10,703 nt of DNA from Patescibacteria group bacterium. GTDB lineage: Bacteria > Patescibacteria > Microgenomatia > Daviesbacterales > UBA10151. The stretch covers positions 1 through 10,703 of the forward strand of contig JAMDBX010000032.1 of the NCBI GenBank assembly GCA_023487645.1, given 5' to 3'. Every line of letters starts with the position of its first letter. Positions within the stretch are counted from its first letter, which is position 1. The position numbers and the translations under genes are program-made. The notes under the pieces were generated by a model. The model saw only the letters and a list, made by a program, of their open reading frames with translations, had not been told where the DNA came from and ran no database searches. Positions 5,330-10,703 of this stretch are shown piece after piece.

Positions 5330-6390
5330 ATGGAATCCTCCGCCAGCATTCTTTTGCAAGCCTTACAAATTTCCTCAGGTGTAGGAGCAGGAATACATTC
5401 TTTAGGAAAAGTATATTTTAAAATTTCATTTTTACTCTTTAGTTTTTGGGGATAATCAAAAAATAAAATCTCATTTTTCACCATCCAAGGAGTATGCTCA
5501 GGATTAGTTCTGGCGTATAGAACTACCACCGGCGTATTAACCGCAGCCGCAATATGGACCGGCCCGGTATTATTGGAAAGAAGCAACGGGCTGACTGATA
5601 AAAGTCCTATCAACTCTGAAAGATCGAGCTGGCCAACTAAAGAAAAAGCCGACGGATTTTGTTGCAAAATTATATCCGCCAATTTACCCTCCTGTTCTAT
5701 TCCGGTTATCACCACCTGTATTCCCAACCTGTTAGTAATCAGTTTTGTGCTCTTGGCAAAAAGTTCAACCGGAAACCTTCTCTTTGGCTCGCTTGACCCG
5801 GGATGAACTATCATCCAAGGCTTGTAAAGATCAGCTCCGGCTTCTTCCAATTTTTTTATCGCCCGGTAAACACCAATTTTCGGCACTTTCAGTGAAAGGT
5901 TAGGGTTTTTTGTTTTTGCACCAATTGCCTCAACCAACTTCAGCTGCCGTTTTACTCCATGGGTTACCCCGGAAAATGGCTCCGGGTCCGGGTACCAGTC
6001 CGTCAAAAGCTTATGCGGGTTTTCCCGGCAATATGACAGCCTTCTGGGAATCCCGGTCAAATAGGCAATCATCGCGGCGGGCAACGGGTTTTGGCTGAAA
6101 TTGGTAAAAATAATACTTAAATCAAATTGCCTTTTTTTAATCTTGGGGAGAAGATTTAGTAAATCCAAGTTGCTACTTTCTTTTTCTGACTTAATCCAAG
6201 GCGCGGTAAAAACCAATGTTTGGTCAACCTCGGGGATAAACCGAGCGATAGAAGCACCCATTTCCGAAGTTAACAGAGTTAACTTAACACCGGAAAAACT
6301 TTCCTTAAGAGCCCGCAATGCTGGACTGGTCATCAAAACATCCCCTAAATTATCAAGTCTTATACAAAGAATATTCTTAATGTCATACAT
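5326..6390 (-). CDS. Family 9 glycosyltransferase (ADP-heptose transferase-like), copy 1
   Basis: 354 residues from the ATG at 6388-6390, which gives the proper GT9 start MYDIKNILCIRLDNLGDVLM and overlaps the hldE stop by 8 nt. A longer reading frame upstream lies inside hldE and adds no family sequence. N-terminal Rossmann half: RLDNLGDVLMTSPALRALK (11-29), with D13 near the position of the catalytic Asp of E. coli WaaC. C-terminal nucleotide-sugar half: VHPGSSEPKRRFP (195-207), VVITG (226-230), and SNNTGPVHIAAA (272-283). The usual motif there is SNDTGP, so Asp is replaced by Asn (N274). The C-terminus has two close cysteines (CKAC, 342-345). Family members transfer heptose from ADP-heptose to lipid-linked or surface glycans. 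The adjacent hldE and gmhB support that donor. Downstream translational coupling to the GT2 gene is strong. Confidence 0.9.
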   Translation of the reverse strand: MYDIKNILCIRLDNLGDVLMTSPALRALKESFSGVKLTLLTSEMGASIARFIPEVDQTLVFTAPWIKSEKESSNLDLLNLLPKIKKRQFDLSIIFTNFSQNPLPAAMIAYLTGIPRRLSYCRENPHKLLTDWYPDPEPFSGVTHGVKRQLKLVEAIGAKTKNPNLSLKVPKIGVYRAIKKLEEAGADLYKPWMIVHPGSSEPKRRFPVELFAKSTKLITNRLGIQVVITGIEQEGKLADIILQQNPSAFSLVGQLDLSELIGLLSVSPLLLSNNTGPVHIAAAVNTPVVVLYARTNPEHTPWMVKNEILFFDYPQKLKSKNEILKYTFPKECIPAPTPEEICKACKRMLAEDSI

Positions 6391-7882
6391 AGGTTTGGGT
6401 ATAAGGGGTAGGCGGCTTAGGATTATCCCTACTTTTAACCTTCTTGATAATCTTGGTGGTAGAACGGTCATAAACAATCGGGATAATCTTCACCATGCCT
6501 CCATAACCTTCCACCACCGGAGTTTCCGGCAGACTCTCCCGGCTGTAATCCCCGCCTTTGACATAAATATCGGGTTTAATAAGCTTAATCAAATCAATAG
6601 GAGTATCTTGGGCAAAAGATACCACCAAATCAACGCTAACCAAGGCTGATAACACTGCCATGCGGTCAGAAAGCGCATTAACCGGCCGATCTGACCCCTT
6701 CAGCCGCCTCACACTCCCATCAGAGTTAACACCTACAATCAAAACATCTCCCAATCTTTTGGCCTCGGATAAGTAAGCAGTATGCCCGACATGCAGAATG
6801 TCAAAACAACCATTGGTAAAAACAATCTTTTTATTCTGCTCCCTTACCCCGCTGATGAATTTTTTTAGGTCAGATAAATTAGCAGCTGTATTTTGATCAA
6901 AAGACAGAGATTGCCTCAGTTGTGCCAGAAAACAAGGAGTTGTTCCAGGCTGCTCTAATACCAAAGAGGTAGCCTGAGAACAAATCCGGGCAGCCTGGGC
7001 AGTGGTGGCACCCGCTGATAAGGATAATGCTAAAGCAGCAGTGAAAGTATCCCCAGCCCCGGAAGCGTTCTTGTGATCACGAAGCCGGGAACGAGTCCTT
7101 ATCGAAAGTCCTCCTCGGCCAAAAAACATGGCCCCATCCACATCCAGCGTCACGGCCGCACTCTCTGCGCCGGTAATTGTTAGCAACTGATCCTTTTTTG
7201 ACCAAATTTGCCTAATCCTGTTTTCTCCTATTTCCTTTTTTTGCATTCCTAACAACTCTATTGTCTCCTGGTAATTCGGCTTTACGGCCGTGGCTTTGAC
7301 TTTGGCAAACTGTTTAAGACAACCGGAGTCTGCTATTAATACTCGCGGATTTTTCTGCTGCAGTTTAGCCAACTCCTTGATAATTCTTTTTGTCATCACC
7401 CCTTTGTTGTAATCTGAAACAATCACGGCATCAAACTGAGTGTATATTTGCGCCAGTTTTTTTATGAATTTTTTTTGGGTCTTTTTTTCCAGTCCATCCC
7501 GGCTGCCGGAATCAATTCTGACTACCATCTGAAAGTCCGAATTTACTCTCTGTTTAACTAAGGTCGTCCGCCTTCCATCCTTTAAAACCCATTCAGTATT
7601 AACCTTAAAAGACTTTAATTTTTCTAATAAGGCTTTCCCCTCCTGATCACTGCCGATAACTGTCAGAAGATAAACTTCTGCCCCCATCGTGGCTACATTT
7701 ACTGCCGTATTTGCTGCTCCGCCCGGAGTTTGGGTAACCTGCCGGCAGTCAACTACCGGCACCGGCGCCTCCCGGCAGACTCGGGATGATTCGCCTTTTA
7801 AAAACACATCTAAAATTGCATCACCAATTACCAGCACTTTTAATTTGGGAAATTTGTCTAAAAATTTTATGTAATCACTCAT
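6383..7882 (-). CDS. hldE: Bifunctional heptose-7-phosphate kinase / heptose-1-phosphate adenylyltransferase
   Basis: About 499 residues, close to E. coli HldE (477). I chose the ATG at 7880-7882, which overlaps the gmhB stop by 8 nt and starts MSDYIKFLDKFPKLKVLVIGD. An in-frame ATG at 7904-7906 would add eight residues; neither has a clear Shine-Dalgarno. Residues 1-325 are a ribokinase-type (PfkB) domain: VIGDAILDVF, the substrate motif PGGAANTAVN (53-62), and the anion hole and base in ASGAGDTF (273-280). From about 340 comes a nucleotidyltransferase domain: FTNGCFDILHVGH (355-367, HxGH), RPVNALSDRMAVL, VKGGDY, and STTKIIKKV near the end. The enzyme phosphorylates D-glycero-D-manno-heptose 7-phosphate at C1 and later joins heptose 1-phosphate to AMP. 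GmhB, encoded just upstream, removes the 7-phosphate between these steps. Both active sites look intact. Confidence 0.95.
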   Translation of the reverse strand: MSDYIKFLDKFPKLKVLVIGDAILDVFLKGESSRVCREAPVPVVDCRQVTQTPGGAANTAVNVATMGAEVYLLTVIGSDQEGKALLEKLKSFKVNTEWVLKDGRRTTLVKQRVNSDFQMVVRIDSGSRDGLEKKTQKKFIKKLAQIYTQFDAVIVSDYNKGVMTKRIIKELAKLQQKNPRVLIADSGCLKQFAKVKATAVKPNYQETIELLGMQKKEIGENRIRQIWSKKDQLLTITGAESAAVTLDVDGAMFFGRGGLSIRTRSRLRDHKNASGAGDTFTAALALSLSAGATTAQAARICSQATSLVLEQPGTTPCFLAQLRQSLSFDQNTAANLSDLKKFISGVREQNKKIVFTNGCFDILHVGHTAYLSEAKRLGDVLIVGVNSDGSVRRLKGSDRPVNALSDRMAVLSALVSVDLVVSFAQDTPIDLIKLIKPDIYVKGGDYSRESLPETPVVEGYGGMVKIIPIVYDRSTTKIIKKVKSRDNPKPPTPYTQTYV

Positions 7883-8435
7883 TTTTAATAATAAAATTTG
7901 CTGCATCTAAAAGATCACTGGCTTTATATTCAGGAGTCCTAAACTTTCCAGTCAGCCATTCTGTTTCATGACCGTTATCCACCAAAATACTGCGGCAGCC
8001 GGCCCGGTTGCCCGTTTCAATATCATTCAAAATATCCCCGACTACCCAGCAATTTTTTAAATCAAGGTTAAATTTTTCCCGGGCCTTTTTAAGCATTCCG
8101 GTCTTAGGTTTCCGACAGCTACAAACCTTGGCATATGTTTTTATTAACCCTTGGGGAAGATGCGGACAAAAATAAAAACCATCTATGTTAACCCCAGATG
8201 ATTCCAATAACTTTTCTATTGTTTTAAAGGCTTTATTTAAAGCCGGAAGCATAAAATAGCCTCTGGCCAAACCGGATTGGTTTGAGAAAATAAATATTTT
8301 AAAGCCGTTTTTTTGCATAATTTTTAGCCCTTCACAAGCCCCCGGTGTTAACCGAATCAATTTTGGATTAACATTGTAAGGAACGTTCTCAATCAAAGTG
8401 CCATCCTTGTCTAAAAAAACCGCTTTGTTTTTCAT
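7875..8435 (-). CDS. gmhB: D-glycero-D-manno-heptose 1,7-bisphosphate 7-phosphatase
   Basis: 186 residues, normal for GmhB. HAD-superfamily motifs are complete: the nucleophile and acid/base in FLDKDGTL (D9, D11), motif II SNQSGLARG (51-59), the basic CRKPKTGM (107-114), and the metal-binding VGDILNDIETG (132-142, D134 and D138). The Zn-binding loop of the histidinol-phosphatase/GmhB subfamily is seen as CPH (C90, H92) and CSC (C105, C107). The protein removes the C7 phosphate from heptose 1,7-bisphosphate in the cytosol. It sits between a GT9 gene (55-nt gap) and hldE (8-nt overlap). The related HisB-type histidinol phosphatase is less likely given these neighbours. No strong ribosome binding site is seen before the ATG. 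Confidence 0.93.
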   Translation of the reverse strand: MKNKAVFLDKDGTLIENVPYNVNPKLIRLTPGACEGLKIMQKNGFKIFIFSNQSGLARGYFMLPALNKAFKTIEKLLESSGVNIDGFYFCPHLPQGLIKTYAKVCSCRKPKTGMLKKAREKFNLDLKNCWVVGDILNDIETGNRAGCRSILVDNGHETEWLTGKFRTPEYKASDLLDAANFIIKNE

Positions 8436-8490
8436 ACCATGAGAATAATAGAGGGAAGTAAAAACAGCTCTTGAATATTGTAAGAACTAA

Positions 8491-9555
8491 TTAAGAACTC
8501 AACAAATTCTCCGCCGCCTCAATCACTTCCTTCACCTCCACCTCTGCCACAAATGAGGTTTCGTGTTTGCAGTTGGTCTTTTTTTGATTAAAAGGAAAAG
8601 ACGCGCGGTTTTCATTGCAAAAAGGACAATTTACCATCCAGGAACTCAAACAAACACTTTTTTCCCTAAAGGGCAAAGCAGCCATTATTAAATTACTGCA
8701 CCAGTAAATCCCCACTGTTTTACGTCCTAAAGCATCAGCCAAATGCAGCAAGCCGGTATCATTAGAGATAACAATTTCCGAAAGCGAAAGTAATCCGGCC
8801 AGGCCGTTGATGGAAAGCTTGTTATAAAAATTGTCAGCCGAATGTTCCATTTGATCTATTACTGTTCTTACTATATCTTCTTCGTTTCCGCTACCGGTAA
8901 CCACAATCCTAAACCCTAAGGAGGCAAAATAATCTCCCACCACTGCGAATCTTTCCACCGGCCACCTTCTTCTGACATCCATCGCCCCGGGATGTAGAAT
9001 TATCAACTTCTGATTATTTCCTCCTAAAGCTTCCTTAGTTTCACCAATATCTTCTATCGTAGCCTCGAGCCGGGGCATAATTTTGGCAGTTTTTACACCC
9101 GCCAGCGAAACTACTTCCAACCACCTCAAATATTCATTTTGGTAATATTGATAAGAAATGGTCCTATTTAACGGCAGCGCATCGGAAGTTTGTGTGCCAA
9201 TAGTCAGCTTAGCCCCTAAATTAAGCAAAAAAGGATTGGAATGACGGCCACCACCGTGCATCTGAATGGCTAAATCAAACTTTTCTTTCTGCATTTTGGC
9301 AAAAAACTTTTCCAGCTGATGGGAATCATTTATATAAAATTCCTTCATCCCAACTCCGGCAACCGGAGGAATTACGATCACCCGGTTAACCGGGCTTTTT
9401 CTTTTTGACAAAAAGGTTTGATGCCAAACCTTGCCTAAATAAATTATTTCAGCTTTCGGAAAAGTCTCTTTCAAAGCAGACAAGGCAGGCAAGGCAAAAA
9501 TAAAATCGCCTAAACCGCTCGCCCGCAAAATAGCTATTTTTTTAAATTTATCCAT
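8491..9555 (-). CDS. Family 9 glycosyltransferase (ADP-heptose transferase-like), copy 2
   Basis: 354 residues. The N-terminal half has ILRASGLGDFIFALPALSAL (9-28), the GT9 acceptor-side motif, with D17 after GLG. The nucleotide-sugar half has LHPGAMDVRRRWP (187-199), VVTGSGNEED (218-227), and SNDTGLLHLADAL (264-276), where the conserved DTG is intact, unlike in copy 1. C-terminal cysteines are arranged as NCPFCNEN (C310, C313) and NCKHE (C329, H331), as often seen in GT9 proteins and possibly structural. The start is the ATG at 9553-9555. A promoter with TATACT lies just upstream, so this is probably the first gene of the heptose unit proper. Copies 1 and 2 are paralogues of equal length but differ throughout, so they probably add successive sugars. 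The heptose donor is inferred from gmhB/hldE. Confidence 0.9.
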   Translation of the reverse strand: MDKFKKIAILRASGLGDFIFALPALSALKETFPKAEIIYLGKVWHQTFLSKRKSPVNRVIVIPPVAGVGMKEFYINDSHQLEKFFAKMQKEKFDLAIQMHGGGRHSNPFLLNLGAKLTIGTQTSDALPLNRTISYQYYQNEYLRWLEVVSLAGVKTAKIMPRLEATIEDIGETKEALGGNNQKLIILHPGAMDVRRRWPVERFAVVGDYFASLGFRIVVTGSGNEEDIVRTVIDQMEHSADNFYNKLSINGLAGLLSLSEIVISNDTGLLHLADALGRKTVGIYWCSNLIMAALPFREKSVCLSSWMVNCPFCNENRASFPFNQKKTNCKHETSFVAEVEVKEVIEAAENLLSS

Positions 9556-9586
9556 TAAGCAGCTAAGGATAATATCTTACTGACGG

Positions 9587-9615
9587 AGTATAAATTTTGA
9601 TTAAAGTTTTGGTAA
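9587..9615 (-). promoter_or_regulatory. Candidate promoter of the heptose/glycosyltransferase operon
   Basis: On the minus strand TTACCA (9610-9615), a 17-nt spacer and TATACT (9587-9592) lie in the 75-nt gap between the CDF and GT9 genes. The predicted start at about 9580 leaves a leader of about 25 nt. Confidence 0.45.
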
Positions 9616-9630
9616 TAGTTTGTTAAACTT

Positions 9631-10539
9631 CTAGGGGGTTTCTACCTCCACCTGGATATGTTTTACCTGCGGCACTTCCCTTTTGATATCTTTCTTAATC
9701 CGGTCCATTATCCCTTCAATCTCCCTGGTGGTTAAATTACTTTTTAGATTCACCTCCGCGTTAACCAATAGTTTTTCCGAACCGATATGCAAAGTTTTCA
9801 AACCTAACACCGATTTAACCTCTGGTTGCAATAAAGTGGCCTTTCTGATTTTAATTTCAGTTTCCAAAGAGGCGCTTTGACCAATAATCAACTCTTTGAT
9901 AGTTATCAGCAAAATCACCCCGAAAACCATCAACAGACCGCCGATGGCAATAGCCCCTAAGCCGTCAAACAGCAAGTCGCCGGTAATTTGATAAAACATC
10001 AAAGCCGCAAAACCAAAAATTGAGGCCAAAGTCCCCATTAAATCCAACACAAAGGTAGTTTTTGTCTCAATCAAAGAGGAACGGGTAAAAACTTTTCCAA
10101 TCTGCCTCATATTTCTGCCTCTCAATAATCTCCTGGCGCTTAAAGATAAAGCATATCCATTAGTTAAGGTAGTCACGCCCAGTACGATAAAGGCCAGATA
10201 GATATTATTAACAGTGAGCGGATTAAGTAGTCTTTGCCAGCCAAAATAGATTGACAAAGTCGAGGTGACGCCTAAAATCAACAAACTGGAAAGCATGGTC
10301 CAAAAATATATCTCCTGGCCATACCCAAAAGGGTGTTTCTTGTCTGAAGGCCTCCTGGACCTGATCAGACCAATCAATAAAAATCCTGAAGCTGCCAAAT
10401 CTGCCAACCCTTCCAAAACCTGGGCCACCATTACTACGCTTCCGGAAAGCATCGCCACGGCAAAACTGGTCAACACATCAAGCAAATCAACCAAAAAGGA
10501 GGTAATAACGACTTTAGTAACAGAGGGGGCAGTCTGCAT
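9631..10539 (-). CDS. Cation diffusion facilitator (CDF) family metal transporter
   Basis: 302 residues, the usual CDF size. Six membrane segments are visible (about 10-35, 38-58, 78-100, 113-134, 163-183 and 192-215), followed by a cytoplasmic ferredoxin-like domain (about 222-302) ending in HIQVEVE. Family signatures: the loop after TM2, RSRRPSDKKHPFGYGQEIYFW, and TM2 itself (VAQVLEGLADLAASG). The transport site is atypical: TM2 gives E43-xxx-D47 and TM5 gives T162-xxx-D166, with E158 nearby, where many members have H/D-xxx-D. Substrate (Zn, Fe, Mn or other) cannot be assigned. It is on the same strand as the heptose operon, 75 nt upstream, and may be separately transcribed. The ATG has no Shine-Dalgarno and lies close to a promoter, so its message may be leaderless. 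Confidence 0.92.
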   Translation of the reverse strand: MQTAPSVTKVVITSFLVDLLDVLTSFAVAMLSGSVVMVAQVLEGLADLAASGFLLIGLIRSRRPSDKKHPFGYGQEIYFWTMLSSLLILGVTSTLSIYFGWQRLLNPLTVNNIYLAFIVLGVTTLTNGYALSLSARRLLRGRNMRQIGKVFTRSSLIETKTTFVLDLMGTLASIFGFAALMFYQITGDLLFDGLGAIAIGGLLMVFGVILLITIKELIIGQSASLETEIKIRKATLLQPEVKSVLGLKTLHIGSEKLLVNAEVNLKSNLTTREIEGIMDRIKKDIKREVPQVKHIQVEVETP

Positions 10540-10551
10540 ATTTGCTAGTAT

Positions 10552-10560
10552 ATGATACCA
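10552..10560 (-). promoter_or_regulatory. Extended -10 element upstream of the CDF gene
   Basis: On the minus strand TGGTATCAT is an extended -10 (TGn plus TATCAT) 12 nt before the CDF start codon. The best -35 (TTGCGG, 10577-10582) has a long 19-nt spacer and touches the insertion-sequence end at 10583. Confidence 0.4.
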
Positions 10561-10582
10561 GAAATTTTAAATTATGCCGCAA

Positions 10583-10703
10583 TGTCCCCGTAAATATCCG
10601 ACACTAACTCCTCTCTAAGGGTGGTCTCATGCCTTTGTTAATATGTGGCCTGTGATAATGATATCTGTCTAAGAACTGGTTAACAACTAGGGTAAGTTGA
10701 GGT
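10583..10703 (-). mobile_element. Insertion sequence end (IS3/IS481-like), partial at the window edge
   Basis: The sequence from 10583 starts TGTCCCCG, a common outer end for IS3/IS481-type elements, and lies 20 nt outside the stop codon of a transposase reading in from the right edge. The boundary at 10583 is inferred. The other end and any target duplication are outside the window. Confidence 0.55.
10604..10703 (-). CDS. DDE transposase, C-terminal fragment (partial, continues past the window edge)
   Basis: About 32 codons are readable on the minus strand, ending at TAG (10604-10606). They include LVVNQFLDRYHYHRPH followed by INKGMRPPLERS. The pattern 'YH..RPH...G..PP' is the C-terminal end of integrase-core (rve) transposases of the IS3/IS481 type, where it is usually YN..RPH..LG..TP. 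The catalytic DDE residues lie outside the window. Whether the whole gene is intact cannot be seen. Confidence 0.75.
   Translation of the reverse strand, partial: PQLTLVVNQFLDRYHYHRPHINKGMRPPLERS

Noticed and set aside
6391..6477. Longer N-terminus for GT9 copy 1
   Set aside because: The extra 29 residues lie wholly within hldE and precede the recognisable GT9 start. The ATG at 6388-6390 overlaps the hldE stop in the usual coupled manner.
6101..6649. 182-residue plus-strand frame
   Set aside because: Antisense to hldE and the GT9 gene, both of which have clear catalytic motifs.
9556..9630. Terminator between the CDF gene and the heptose operon
   Set aside because: No stable GC-rich stem followed by a T-run is visible on the minus strand, so read-through from the CDF gene remains possible.

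Overview
The window looks like a chromosomal segment of a small-genome, AT-rich bacterium, most likely a Candidate Phyla Radiation (Patescibacteria, perhaps Microgenomates-type) lineage. This is inferred from three things: a short PaaX/Cas2-like regulator, a pilin-like protein of the kind frequent in those genomes, and a tRNA interrupted by a small group I intron. TGA serves as a stop codon in several genes, so the code appears to be the standard bacterial one, not code 25. No rRNA or marker gene is present, so the placement is tentative.

Layout, left to right. (1) 1-500: a PaaX-type regulator on the minus strand, apparently frameshifted near its C-terminus. A perfect 16-bp palindrome lies between its own -35 and -10 elements, which suggests autorepression. 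(2) 561-805: a tRNA-Thr(GGT) gene on the plus strand, split in the anticodon loop by a 170-nt group I intron without a homing endonuclease gene. (3) 806-1170: no convincing gene, but 827-1050 is packed with hairpins. It could be a structured RNA or the degenerate end of an IS200/IS605-like element. (4) 1171-4349: a divergent pair of units sharing a 124-nt intergenic region. On the left is a two-TM protein with a pseudopilin-like ectodomain. On the right are two overlapping genes: a polytopic membrane protein and an RDD-domain membrane protein with cytoplasmic TPRs. (5) 4350-4525: a convergent intergenic gap with two imperfect hairpins.

(6) 4526-10539: a minus-strand block read from right to left: a CDF metal transporter, a GT9 glycosyltransferase, GmhB, HldE, a second GT9 and a GT2. 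GmhB and HldE together carry out the phosphorylation, dephosphorylation and adenylylation steps from D-glycero-D-manno-heptose 7-phosphate to ADP-heptose. The two GT9 enzymes (ADP-heptose transferase family) and the GT2 are the likely users of the product in a cell-surface glycan. gmhB/hldE, hldE/GT9 and GT9/GT2 overlap by 4-8 nt, which implies translational coupling. GmhA (isomerase) and HldD (epimerase) are not in the window. (7) 10583-10703: the end of an insertion sequence with the C-terminal codons of a DDE (IS3/IS481-like) transposase, abutting the presumed promoter of the CDF gene.
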